From: an uncultured Methanolobus sp.
GTDB taxonomy: Archaea > Halobacteriota > Methanosarcinia > Methanosarcinales > Methanosarcinaceae
NCBI RefSeq assembly: GCF_963665675.1
Contig: NZ_OY762426.1
Location: 682,001 to 746,000, forward strand
Length of the DNA: 64,000 nucleotides
Reading direction: 5' to 3'
Shown: piece after piece, positions 31,900 to 39,928 of the stretch
Position numbering within the stretch: the stretch's first letter is position 1
How the letters are laid out: every line of letters begins with the position of its first letter
Notes under the pieces: generated by a model
What the model saw: the letters and a program-made list of their open reading frames with translations, nothing else
Databases searched by the model: none
What the model was told of the DNA's origin: nothing
Program-made: the position numbers and the translations under genes

Positions 31900-32577
31900 A
31901 TGGAATGGAGTGTACAGTTCAAGTATAATGAAGACCTTGACCCGGTCTTCATTAACAAATTTTTTGATTTCCTTGTATCAAAGGGTGTCAAATATAATAT
32001 CAACCGCAAAGGCAGATATAATATCTCTCCAGATAAGCATGTTAAATCAATAGGTTATTTTGAGGAAGAGATAAAAGATTCCACTAAAAAGATACCTGAA
32101 GTTGTCAAGACTTTTGTAAACTATGATTTGAAGAAGGCATCTTTTAGCATATTTCTAGACTACGTCGGAGAAGTTGATTTTTATTTCATAGTATTTATTG
32201 GACATGACGACGATAAATCTCTTATTGCTTTCGACTCAAATGACTATGCTGTCCCGGATGATGAGACTTTTTTTGCCTTCATGGATTTGTGCAAGGAAGT
32301 ATTCGTTAAATTCGGTTTTTCATATGGTGCTTTCCGGGATGAGGATCATGAATCTATTCCCATGGATGAAGATGAGTTCCTCAAAGAAAAGGCTGACACT
32401 GTGAATTTCTATTCAGAACCTCTGGTGGATAAAATTGGACGAGAGAGACTGCTCTCAACTCCGGCAAGGAAAGTGGAGGAACTGGAGAATGGCGGGGTGA
32501 TGCTTATCGTGTGTACTGAAGCATTGGGGTGTCCTGAGGAATTTGATAAGGTATGGAGACATTTGGGATATAGGTGA
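31900..32577 (+). CDS. putative immunity protein 1 of toxin locus
   Basis: 225 aa from the ATG at 31900, 6 nt after the toxin stop. A longer frame from 31873 overlaps the toxin and is not supported, because the paralogues begin at the matching M-x-W-x-VQF position. It is acidic, with no membrane span or signal. Conserved blocks are FINKFFDFLVSKGVKYN, the central F-FMDLCKEVFVKFGFSYGAFR, and the C-terminal VEELENGGVMLIVCTEALG. Paralogues follow at 33211 and 33911. The toxin-immunity order suggests it binds and neutralises the nuclease tip. I recognise no named family. Confidence 0.65.
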   Translation: MEWSVQFKYNEDLDPVFINKFFDFLVSKGVKYNINRKGRYNISPDKHVKSIGYFEEEIKDSTKKIPEVVKTFVNYDLKKASFSIFLDYVGEVDFYFIVFIGHDDDKSLIAFDSNDYAVPDDETFFAFMDLCKEVFVKFGFSYGAFRDEDHESIPMDEDEFLKEKADTVNFYSEPLVDKIGRERLLSTPARKVEELENGGVMLIVCTEALGCPEEFDKVWRHLGYR

Positions 32578-32640
32578 CAATTTCTTTCATTAGCTGATAT
32601 TTTATGAGAAACTGGAAGATAAGCGGGGCTTAAGTAGTAT

Positions 32641-33211
32641 AGTGAAACGTCTCCTTCCGTAGAAGACTATGGAAACTTCAAAGGTGCGGCGTTTGAAGCA
32701 GAGTTTGCAGCAAGCGGCAATGTTGATGACATTGTTGGAATGGGGGCGAAATCCAGCGTAAATAAACCCGGAGATATCGATTTAATTCGAATGGAAGGAA
32801 GTGTAAAAACAGGGTATGAGCTAAAGAACATAGACTTTAGGTAACTATTCAGCCTGGTAGAATCACTATCGATAACCATTATGATAAAAAGTTGATACGT
32901 GAATTTTGAGTGATGCGTTTATTTTGACTGTGCCTAATACTTGCTTTTTTTGTTGTAACTTAATTAAGGACTAAATACCTGGGATTAAATCGAATCACCC
33001 TCAATCGGCTGATATGAGTAGGCTGAATAGTTACGACTTTAGTTCGAATAATTTTAGATCAAATATTGGATCTATTAACAGAGGATTTGAGGATTTAGTA
33101 GCAGAAGGAACAATTGATGACTACAAAATAGTATTCAGAAATGAACCACCTGCATCCGAAATATCTTGGTTAAATTCAAATAGCATACCATGGGATTACT
33201 TTGTGAAGTGA
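32641..33211 (+). pseudogene. displaced second toxin tip, split by a MITE
   Basis: The frame has no start of its own. It begins SVEDYGNFKGAAFEAEFAA and continues GDIDLIRMEGSVKTGYELKN, homologous to the nuclease tip ending at 31894 but diverged. Homology starts abruptly at the YGNFKGAAFEAEFAA block, the likely recombination point. A 194-bp insertion at 32841-33034 splits it; removing the insertion plus one target copy restores an open frame through NIDFSSNNFRSN to PWDYFVK. The TGA at 33209-33211 overlaps the ATG of the next immunity gene. This is the layout of an orphan toxin cassette waiting to be exchanged onto the full-length toxin. Confidence 0.75.
32841..33034. mobile_element. IS66-derived MITE with 8-bp target duplication
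   Basis: 194 bp, ends GTAACTATTCAGCCT and its complement, identical over 14-15 bases to the ends of the IS66-family element at 22698-24319. It is flanked by the perfect 8-bp direct repeat GACTTTAG (32833-32840 and 33035-33042), the duplication length typical of IS66. It contains no ORF and can only move with a transposase supplied in trans, for which the intact IS66 10 kb away is a candidate. Confidence 0.92.
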
Positions 33212-33897
33212 TGCAAATGGATTGGGATGTGCAATTTCGATGCGATGAAAACCTTGAACCGGTTTTTATCCATAAACTTTTTTATTTTTTGATATCAATA
33301 GGCATAAAATACAATGCAGGAGACTATAATACTTACTATCTCATTTACACTGAAAAAAATGAAAATGACGTGGAGTACAAAGAGAAGGAGAGAAAAGAAT
33401 CGACCGAAAAACTTGCAGAAATTGTTGATACATATACGAAGTTTAACTTGAAAACAGATTTGCTCAGCATCTGGTTAGACTATCAAAAAGAAGTTGATTT
33501 TAGATTTAGTTTTACCCTAGATCCAATAGGAGAAAACAATTTATTTGTTACGTTTGGAACGGGTGAACATCTTGTCCCTGATGAAAAATCCTTTTTAGTG
33601 TTTATTAACATGTGTAAGGAAGTATTCGTCAGGTTCAATTTTTCTCATGGTGCGTTTCGAATTGAGAATATAAGTGATGTACCGCATGATAAGGGAGATT
33701 TCCTCAAAGAAAAACCCAACATAGTAAACTTCTATTCCAAATCTCTGGTCGATAAGATTGGGCGTGAAAAACTACTTTCTACCCCTGCGTTCAAAGTGGA
33801 AGAACTTGAGAATGGCGGAGTGATGCTCATTGTATGCACTAAGGTGATTGGTTGTCCAGATGAAATGTATAGAGTTTGGGGGCATTTGGGATATTAA
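33211..33897 (+). CDS. putative immunity protein 2 of toxin locus
   Basis: 228 aa from the ATG at 33211, which overlaps the TGA of the displaced toxin tip (TGATG), giving translational coupling. It is homologous to the products at 31900 and 33911 over the full length: N-terminal FIHKLFYFLISIGIKYN, middle FINMCKEVFVRFNFSHGAFR, and C-terminal VEELENGGVMLIVCTKVIG. Soluble, acidic, no signal. The likely role is neutralising the nuclease tip of the second cassette. The last 190 bp are almost identical to the third copy. Confidence 0.65.
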   Translation: MQMDWDVQFRCDENLEPVFIHKLFYFLISIGIKYNAGDYNTYYLIYTEKNENDVEYKEKERKESTEKLAEIVDTYTKFNLKTDLLSIWLDYQKEVDFRFSFTLDPIGENNLFVTFGTGEHLVPDEKSFLVFINMCKEVFVRFNFSHGAFRIENISDVPHDKGDFLKEKPNIVNFYSKSLVDKIGREKLLSTPAFKVEELENGGVMLIVCTKVIGCPDEMYRVWGHLGY

Positions 33898-33910
33898 TTA
33901 CTTATAAGTG

Positions 33911-34600
33911 ATGCAAATGGACTGGGAAATTAATTTTAATTGTGGAACTGCTGACTTTAGCTCAGTTTTTATCCACAAACTTTTCTATTTTTTAGTTTCA
34001 AAAGGAATGAAATACAATGCGTACGAATATGAAGGATCTTATCAGATTATCGGAAAGGAACCTAAAAAAGATATTCATTTCATGGAAGAAGAGATAAATG
34101 AGTCTACAGAAAAACTGGCTGAAATAATAAATACTTACCTCACTTATGACCATAAAACAACGCTTCTTGATGTTTGGTTAGGTTACTACGATAAAGTAAG
34201 TTTTACATTTGATGTTACGATTCTTCCTATAAAAAATAATAGTGTATCCGTTTCTTTTGGAACGGGTGAGCATCTTATTACGGATGAAGAATCATTTTTA
34301 GCATTTATCGATTTGTGCAAGGGTGTATTTGTCAGGTTCGATTGCTCTTATGGTGCATTTCGGAGTGAATATGAACACTTCATCAAATCAACTAAAGAGG
34401 ATTTCCTCAAAGAAAAACCCAACATAGTAAACTTCTATTCCAAATCTTTGGTAGAGGAAATTGGGCGTGAAAAACTACTTTCTACTCCTGCGTTCAAAGT
34501 GGAAGAACTTGAGAATGGCGGAGTGATGCTCATTGTATGCACTAAGGTGATTGGCTGTCCAGATGAAATGAATAGAGTTTGGGAGCATTTGGGATATTAA
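33911..34600 (+). CDS. putative immunity protein 3 of toxin locus
   Basis: 229 aa; ATG at 33911 preferred over the adjacent GTG at 33908, 13 nt after the second immunity gene. It is homologous to both preceding proteins, with FIHKLFYFLVSKGMKYN and VEELENGGVMLIVCTKVIG. No toxin tip lies directly before it, so it is an orphan immunity gene, possibly guarding against a tip carried by relatives. A diverged 5' two-thirds with a near-identical 3' end (compared with copy 2) suggests gene conversion. Confidence 0.62.
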   Translation: MQMDWEINFNCGTADFSSVFIHKLFYFLVSKGMKYNAYEYEGSYQIIGKEPKKDIHFMEEEINESTEKLAEIINTYLTYDHKTTLLDVWLGYYDKVSFTFDVTILPIKNNSVSVSFGTGEHLITDEESFLAFIDLCKGVFVRFDCSYGAFRSEYEHFIKSTKEDFLKEKPNIVNFYSKSLVEEIGREKLLSTPAFKVEELENGGVMLIVCTKVIGCPDEMNRVWEHLGY

Positions 34601-34684
34601 CAATATAGGGTAACGTAACGAATATAGTCTGAATTGTTATATCATTGAAAAAGAATCAGAGGAAGAATAAATCTTCCTGTGTTT

Positions 34685-35560
34685 TTATTTCTTAAAACTC
34701 TCAACAGAATCCACAATCGAAGCAAACTCCTTGCCCCAGAACATTTCTTCATTAATATCAGTGTGGACTTTTCCGCTGTCCTCTATCTCTGCTATTTTTG
34801 GGTCCATTGGGAGTTCACCAAGAATTGGCACATTGAAATCGGCTGCTGCCTTCTCGACTCCACCTTTGCCGAAGAGTTCGATCTTTTCGTCGCAGTGCGG
34901 GCAGATGATTCCAGCCATGTTCTCCACGATTCCAATTACTGGTACTTTCAGGATCTCTGCGAACTTGATGGATTTTCTGACACTCACAAGAGCAACATCC
35001 TGTGGGGTTGTTACAACAACTGCGCCTTCCATCTTTTCGATGAGCTGTGCAATGCTCAGTGGTTCGTCACCGGTTCCTGGTGGCAGGTCAACGATAAGGT
35101 AGTCGAGTTTGCCCCATGAAACATCCTCGAGGAACTGTTTGATGGCTGCCATTTTTGCAGGTCCTCTCCATATGACAGGTGCATCCTTGTCCTCAAGAAG
35201 GAGTGCCACAGACATTACTACAAGGTTCTCTGTGACGCTGATAGGCACGATGCCGTTCTCATCAACCTCTGGTCTTGTGTCTTCGATACCGAACATCTTC
35301 GGGATGCTTGGTCCGTGTATATCCGCATCAAGAAGTCCTACCTTGTTTCCACGTTCGGCAAGTTTTGCAGCCAGGTTTGCAGCAACGGTACTTTTTCCCA
35401 CTCCACCTTTACCGCTCATGACCATTATCTTCTTTTTAATGGCTCTCATGTTCCTGACAAGCTTTGGCTCCTCTGGCTTCTTTAAAAGGTCTTCTGTAGT
35501 CTGGATATTTTGTGTCATGTGATCTCCTTTAGATGTTGATATGGTAATTACGGACAACAA
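34685..35560 (-). CDS. Mrp/NBP35-type Fe-S cluster carrier ATPase
   Basis: A 291-aa P-loop protein of the Mrp/ApbC family that carries and transfers 4Fe-4S clusters to apo-proteins in the cytosol. The deviant Walker A is GKGGVGKST (about 50-58), followed by LLDADIHGPSIPK and DLPPGTGDEPLS; the cluster-bridging CPHC motif lies near residue 225. Length is normal and the start follows GGAGAT. It is co-directional with the DUF134 gene 15 nt upstream, probably in one transcript. Confidence 0.92.
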   Translation of the reverse strand: MLSVITISTSKGDHMTQNIQTTEDLLKKPEEPKLVRNMRAIKKKIMVMSGKGGVGKSTVAANLAAKLAERGNKVGLLDADIHGPSIPKMFGIEDTRPEVDENGIVPISVTENLVVMSVALLLEDKDAPVIWRGPAKMAAIKQFLEDVSWGKLDYLIVDLPPGTGDEPLSIAQLIEKMEGAVVVTTPQDVALVSVRKSIKFAEILKVPVIGIVENMAGIICPHCDEKIELFGKGGVEKAAADFNVPILGELPMDPKIAEIEDSGKVHTDINEEMFWGKEFASIVDSVESFKK

Positions 35561-35575
35561 ATGGTGTTAAGGCAA

Positions 35576-35881
35576 TTATTCCGTGTCCAGGGGATTTTTG
35601 CCGGTTATTTCAATAGCCTTGCCCTCAATGAGTGCCAGAGCCACTTTTTTTCTTGCGTTCTGAAGATCCTGCCAGAATGCCCGTCTTGAAATTCCCATGC
35701 TAATGGCTGCTTCTTCCTGCTGTAATCCTTCAAGATCTGCAAGACGCAGGGCTTCAAGTTCTTCAATGGCAAGAGCTACGGTTTCAAGTTCCTTTAGCGG
35801 CACTCCGCGTGGTTTAAAATATAATACATCCGGGGAACATTCTATTCTTCTGGGTGCTTTTGGTCTTCCTCTGCAAGTCAT
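35576..35881 (-). CDS. DUF134 / UPF0251 DNA-binding protein
   Basis: A 101-aa protein with the family's N-terminal [13 protein letters not shown] and a sigma-70 region 4-like helix-turn-helix (about 55-90, [24 protein letters not shown]). Members often lie next to Mrp and NifX-like genes and are presumed redox or metal-cofactor regulators. Here it leads the Mrp transcript with a TATA box 30 bp before its ATG. The target is unknown. Confidence 0.88.
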   Translation of the reverse strand: MTCRGRPKAPRRIECSPDVLYFKPRGVPLKELETVALAIEELEALRLADLEGLQQEEAAISMGISRRAFWQDLQNARKKVALALIEGKAIEITGKNPLDTE

Positions 35882-35910
35882 TGTTATGGACTCAATAAGT
35901 GACGTTTTAT

Positions 35911-35920
35911 TTATATATAA
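35911..35920 (-). promoter_or_regulatory. TATA box of DUF134-Mrp transcript
   Basis: The minus strand reads GGGTTATATATAAATAAAA, about 30 bp before the ATG at 35881, predicting a leader of only a few bases. Confidence 0.6.
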
Positions 35921-35975
35921 CCCAACAGCTTTATATATTTATTCTCTTTTGGGCGATATTCTGTTTAAGGTTATA

Positions 35976-36776
35976 TCATCCGACAAAATATGCCAGAATG
36001 CTGAGAATCCCCAGAGCAATGCAGAATTTAGAGAAATCTATCTTTTTTGCTGCTTTTATGAAGAGGTCAATGGTAAGTATGCCGGAAAGAAATGCACAGA
36101 TAAGTGCAAGTATTGAGTTCATGCTGATGTCAAGAAGTCCCATTGCTCCCATTCCTACGTCTGCAGCCATGACTGCCGGTATGCTCATAAGGAAACTAAG
36201 TTTTAGTGCCTGTGCAGGTTCGATATTTCTCAAAAGCAATGTAGAAACAGTAATTCCTGACCTGCTTACTCCTGGCAGTGCTGCAAATCCCTGTGTAGTA
36301 CCAACAATGAGTGAATCCTTGATTCCGGTTTTTTTCCTGTGAACTGTATTCTTTGAGGCAGACATCTGAAGCAGACCTGTGAATATGAGCAGGCCACCGA
36401 TGATTGCAGTCGCAAGTCTTCCTGAAAAATCATTCATTTCAGTGGCAAAGAGAATAAGTGGAAGTCCTATAATTCCGGTTATTGCAGTTGTAATTAACAG
36501 GAATGTTATTAAGCTGTCCTTTTTCTCCTGTATATCCCTGCTTTTTACATACTGGGGAATATCTGTGATTATTTCCTTGAGATCTTTCCTGAAAAACACA
36601 ACTGCTGAAAGTAGTGTTCCTGTATGCAGCCAGATGGCTATGGGTAGTGCATCTGAAAGGGATTTATCAAAAAAGTTCAACATAACAAGTGTTGTCATGC
36701 CTTCGCTGCTGATAGGTAGCCATTCAGCTAATCCCTGGACGATTCCAAGTACTATTGCCTCAAAAACTGTTAACAT
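35976..36776 (-). CDS. uppP: undecaprenyl-diphosphatase-like (UppP/BacA) membrane phosphatase
   Basis: A 266-aa integral membrane protein with about eight hydrophobic segments. Family active-site motifs are present: GLAEWLPISSEG near residue 16 and LPGVSRSGIT near 165, with the serine and arginine that bind the diphosphate. It dephosphorylates polyprenyl diphosphate to recycle the lipid carrier used in glycan export; in archaea the substrate is probably a dolichyl-type diphosphate. Transcribed alone, convergent with nothing, and divergent from the NifX-like gene. Confidence 0.9.
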   Translation of the reverse strand: MLTVFEAIVLGIVQGLAEWLPISSEGMTTLVMLNFFDKSLSDALPIAIWLHTGTLLSAVVFFRKDLKEIITDIPQYVKSRDIQEKKDSLITFLLITTAITGIIGLPLILFATEMNDFSGRLATAIIGGLLIFTGLLQMSASKNTVHRKKTGIKDSLIVGTTQGFAALPGVSRSGITVSTLLLRNIEPAQALKLSFLMSIPAVMAADVGMGAMGLLDISMNSILALICAFLSGILTIDLFIKAAKKIDFSKFCIALGILSILAYFVG

Positions 36777-36976
36777 TCAGTCCCATGTTAGCTTTATTTG
36801 TATATATATGGGGTGGTTATATTGTGTGTTTGATATATTTTCTTTTCGTCATTTTCTTCTATTTCTCTCATTTTATCGCTCATTTGTGAGTAAATATATA
36901 AGCTATTCCCATAAGCTTTTTATATTTTGTCTCTTATGTGTGTATCAATCATTTATTTGTATTCAGGAGTTCATCA

Positions 36977-37339
36977 ATGAAAATATGTGTTACAGCAAAA
37001 GGTTCTGATCTGAATGCCACTGTTGATCCTCATTTTGGAAGATGTAAAAACTTTCTGGTAGTAGACTCTGAGACTATGGATTTTCAGTCCATTGGAAATG
37101 ATCAGGGCTCCGCTTCAGGAGGTGCAGGTGTTCAGGCAGCCCAGCAAATTATCGGTGAAGGAATAAACGTACTGATAACAGGTAGTGTAGGTCCGAATGC
37201 ATTCTCATTGCTGGAGTCCGGGAACATTGAGATGAAGATAATCTCCGGCGGTTCTGTGAAAGAAGCAATTGAAGCTTACAACTCAGGATCACTGGAGAGT
37301 ATTGATGCTCCTAATTCTCCTGGAAAATCTAAAAGATAA
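36977..37339 (+). CDS. NifX/NifB-like dinitrogenase cofactor-binding domain protein
   Basis: 120 aa from the ATG at 36977, 7 nt after AGGAG. The whole length is one NifX-like domain (MKICVTAKGSDLNATVDPHFGRCKNFLV), an RNase H-like fold that binds iron-sulfur-molybdenum cofactor precursors or other Fe-S assemblies. No nif structural genes are in the window, so a general metallocluster role is more likely than nitrogen fixation. First of a co-directional group with the second NifX-like protein and two MinD-ferredoxin ATPases. Confidence 0.88.
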   Translation: MKICVTAKGSDLNATVDPHFGRCKNFLVVDSETMDFQSIGNDQGSASGGAGVQAAQQIIGEGINVLITGSVGPNAFSLLESGNIEMKIISGGSVKEAIEAYNSGSLESIDAPNSPGKSKR

Positions 37340-37385
37340 GACAGGATCAGTATTCAAAATTATCAAATTATCAAAAGAGGTGTGA

Positions 37386-37775
37386 ATGATGAAATTATGT
37401 ATACCTTCAATGGGACAAAACGGAATGGAAGATACTGTCGGTCAACACTTTGGAAAAGTACCTTACTACACATTGTATGATACAGAAACAAAGGAAGCTT
37501 CAGTAATATCAAACACAAGCGAGCACAACGGTGGTACAGGACTTCCACCTGAGATTATGGCAAAGGAAAATGTTGACATAATGCTCTGTGGCGGTCTTGG
37601 AAAGAAAGCTGTAGATATGTTTGAGCAGTATGGTATCGCTGTATTTATCGGTGCAACCGGCAGTATCCAGGATGCTGTTGCTTCATGGGAAGCAAGCAAG
37701 CTTTCAAAGGCAACCCGTGACAACTCCTGTGCAGGCCACGGTCATGACCACGACCATGACGGTCACTGCCACTAA
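37386..37775 (+). CDS. NifX-like protein with His-rich C-terminus
   Basis: A 129-aa NifX-like domain (CIPSMGQNGMEDTVGQHFG) with a metal-binding tail, GHGHDHDHDGHCH. Start ATG-ATG after AGAGGTG. The tail could bind nickel, zinc or iron and sets it apart from its neighbour. Forms a likely operon with the ATPase 21 nt downstream. Confidence 0.88.
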   Translation: MMKLCIPSMGQNGMEDTVGQHFGKVPYYTLYDTETKEASVISNTSEHNGGTGLPPEIMAKENVDIMLCGGLGKKAVDMFEQYGIAVFIGATGSIQDAVASWEASKLSKATRDNSCAGHGHDHDHDGHCH

Positions 37776-37796
37776 TATTTTTCAGGTGTATAGTTT

Positions 37797-38675
37797 ATGA
37801 AAATAGCTATCGCAAGCGGAAAAGGTGGCACAGGGAAAACGACTGTGGCTGTGAACTTTGCCCTTGCGATTGGCAATGCCCAGCTTTTTGACTGCGATGT
37901 TGAAGAGCCAAATTGTAATCTTTTTTTAGATCTGGATCTCAAAAAACAGGAAGATGTCAATATCGTTGTTCCTGATATTGATGCTGATAAATGCACTCTT
38001 TGTGGAAGCTGTGCAGAGTTCTGCCGCTATAATGCAATAGCAAAACTTCCTCAAAACGTCATGATTTTTCCAAAACTTTGCCATGGCTGTGGAGGATGCT
38101 CGATAGTATGCCCTGAAAATGCAATTTCAGAGATTAAAAGGCCAATCGGAACAATTGAAAAAGGAGTGGATTCTGGTTCAGGAATTAGTTTTTTCCAGGG
38201 AACACTTGGAATTGGTGAACCAATGGCAACTCCGGTTATCAGGCAGTTACAGGCACACATAGGTGAAAACAAGGTTGCTGTCGTCGACTCTCCTCCGGGG
38301 ACTGCATGTCCCGTTATAGCAACTGTCGCAGAAATGGATTACTGTGTGCTTGTGACTGAGCCTACACCTTTCGGACTAAATGATCTTGTACTTGCCGTGG
38401 AAGTTGTGAGGCAGCTGGAAGTTCCATTCGGTGTTGTCATCAATCGGCATGGTTCCGGCGATGATCGTGTGGAGGAATACTGCCAGTCAGAGGGTATTCC
38501 TGTACTGATGAAGATTCCTTATGATCGGGAAATGGCAATTCTCTATTCAGAAGGAATTCCTTTTGTGCAGCGTATGCCGCAGTGGAAAGAAAATTTCAGT
38601 GCCTTATATCATGAAATATGCAGCGTTGTTTCCGAAAATAATTCTCATCGTCAGGTTGCCGGGGTGAGTAATTAA
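37797..38675 (+). CDS. MinD-superfamily ATPase with inserted 2x[4Fe-4S] ferredoxin
   Basis: A 292-aa P-loop ATPase (GKGGTGKTT at 9-17) with a ferredoxin insert at about 60-110 holding two cluster motifs (CTLCGSCAEFC and CHGCGGCSIVC), then VDSPPGTACP. The ATPase and two clusters in one chain suggest ATP-driven electron or cluster transfer. Its stop overlaps the ATG of the next, paralogous gene (TAATG). It is the classic partner of NifX-like and Mrp proteins in anaerobes; the physiological client is unknown. Confidence 0.9.
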   Translation: MKIAIASGKGGTGKTTVAVNFALAIGNAQLFDCDVEEPNCNLFLDLDLKKQEDVNIVVPDIDADKCTLCGSCAEFCRYNAIAKLPQNVMIFPKLCHGCGGCSIVCPENAISEIKRPIGTIEKGVDSGSGISFFQGTLGIGEPMATPVIRQLQAHIGENKVAVVDSPPGTACPVIATVAEMDYCVLVTEPTPFGLNDLVLAVEVVRQLEVPFGVVINRHGSGDDRVEEYCQSEGIPVLMKIPYDREMAILYSEGIPFVQRMPQWKENFSALYHEICSVVSENNSHRQVAGVSN

Positions 38676-39568
38676 TGGTAAAGCAGTTAACTGTAATTAG
38701 TGGAAAAGGGGGAACTGGCAAGACTACTTTCACTTCCTCCTTTGCCGCCCTTGCAAATAATGCAGTAGTTGCTGATTGTGATGTGGATGCTGCCGACATG
38801 CATCTTATATTACAGCCTGAAAGATCGGAAACCCATGATTTCTATGGTCTTGATGTTGCCCGCATTGATAAGGGATTGTGTACCGATTGCGGGGCATGTG
38901 TATCCTCATGCAGGTTTGCTGCGATAACTGCTAACAAAATGGTTGACCCTTATAAATGTGAGGGCTGTGGGGTGTGCGAGCATGTTTGCCCTGAAGATGC
39001 TGTCAGGATGATCGCAAAAAAAGCCGGCGAATATTATTGTTCAAATACAAGATTCGGTCCGCTTGTACATGCAAAACTTGGAATTGGTGAAGAGGCCAGC
39101 GGAAAACTAGTTTCAGATGTACGCTGCCGCGCTTCTGAGATTGCAGAACAAAGCGGAAAGGATATGATAATCATCGATGGTCCTCCGGGAACAGGGTGTG
39201 CTGTCATAGCTGCTATCACTGGTACAGATCTTGTTCTTGTGGTTACGGAACCAACAAAATCCGGCGTACACGATCTCAAAAGAGTTGTGGAAGTTGCACA
39301 GCATTTCAGGATTCCTGTAGCAGTATGTATCAATAAATGCGATATCAACAACAGGCTTTCAACTTCTATTGGTGAATACTGTAAAAGCAATGATATCCCT
39401 GTTCTGGGGATGCTTCTATATGACAATGTTGTTATTGAAGCCATGGTGGCCGGAAAATCGGTGGTGGAATATTCTGATGGGAAATTTTCGGAAGGCATCA
39501 TATCAACATGGAACCAACTTGAATTTCTTCTGATGCAGGAAAAAGAAGGTCTGGTTCGATTATTGTGA
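38675..39568 (+). CDS. second MinD-superfamily ATPase with ferredoxin insert
   Basis: A 297-aa paralogue of the preceding protein: GKGGTGKTT near residue 10, CTDCGACVSSC and CEGCGVCEHVC cluster motifs at about 68-105, and IDGPPGTGCAV. One-base overlap with the upstream gene implies tight coupling and probably a heterodimer. The two copies differ enough to be long-standing paralogues. Confidence 0.9.
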   Translation: MVKQLTVISGKGGTGKTTFTSSFAALANNAVVADCDVDAADMHLILQPERSETHDFYGLDVARIDKGLCTDCGACVSSCRFAAITANKMVDPYKCEGCGVCEHVCPEDAVRMIAKKAGEYYCSNTRFGPLVHAKLGIGEEASGKLVSDVRCRASEIAEQSGKDMIIIDGPPGTGCAVIAAITGTDLVLVVTEPTKSGVHDLKRVVEVAQHFRIPVAVCINKCDINNRLSTSIGEYCKSNDIPVLGMLLYDNVVIEAMVAGKSVVEYSDGKFSEGIISTWNQLEFLLMQEKEGLVRLL

Positions 39569-39706
39569 TCTTCATACTACTTCCTCTTTTCTGAATTCTG
39601 CTCAACTGTTCTATTTTTAGTCAGGTTTTTATCATCATAATAAATCATGATAGATAGCCGGTATATTTTTATTCTATACTATCGATGATTTATTTAGGTA
39701 TAAATT

Positions 39707-39892
39707 ATGGCCCACTCTGCAAATGGAAATATGGGCTCCTTTGCCCATCTTGTACAATCCCTGCCGGACTATTCGGAGTTGCTCCTGGTTCTGTTGATCC
39801 TGATATTGTTGCTGATATCCATGGATGAGATTGTGAATTTCCTTTATATGGTAAGGGAAATTTTCACTTTCAAGAGCATGCCTTTTAGTTAA
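39707..39892 (+). CDS. 61-aa predicted single-span membrane protein
   Basis: A short ORF with a strongly hydrophobic leucine-rich span at residues about 23-39 (ELLLVLLILILLLISMDE). A TATA-like stretch and AGGTAT precede the ATG. I recognise no family. The acidic residues after the span are unusual for a signal peptide, so it may be a small membrane subunit. Lies between the MinD-ferredoxin operon and the MBL-rhodanese gene. Confidence 0.45.
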   Translation: MAHSANGNMGSFAHLVQSLPDYSELLLVLLILILLLISMDEIVNFLYMVREIFTFKSMPFS

Positions 39893-39928
39893 AGCTAAAT
39901 AAAAGATGTAAGCTGCCGGATTGGGCAG

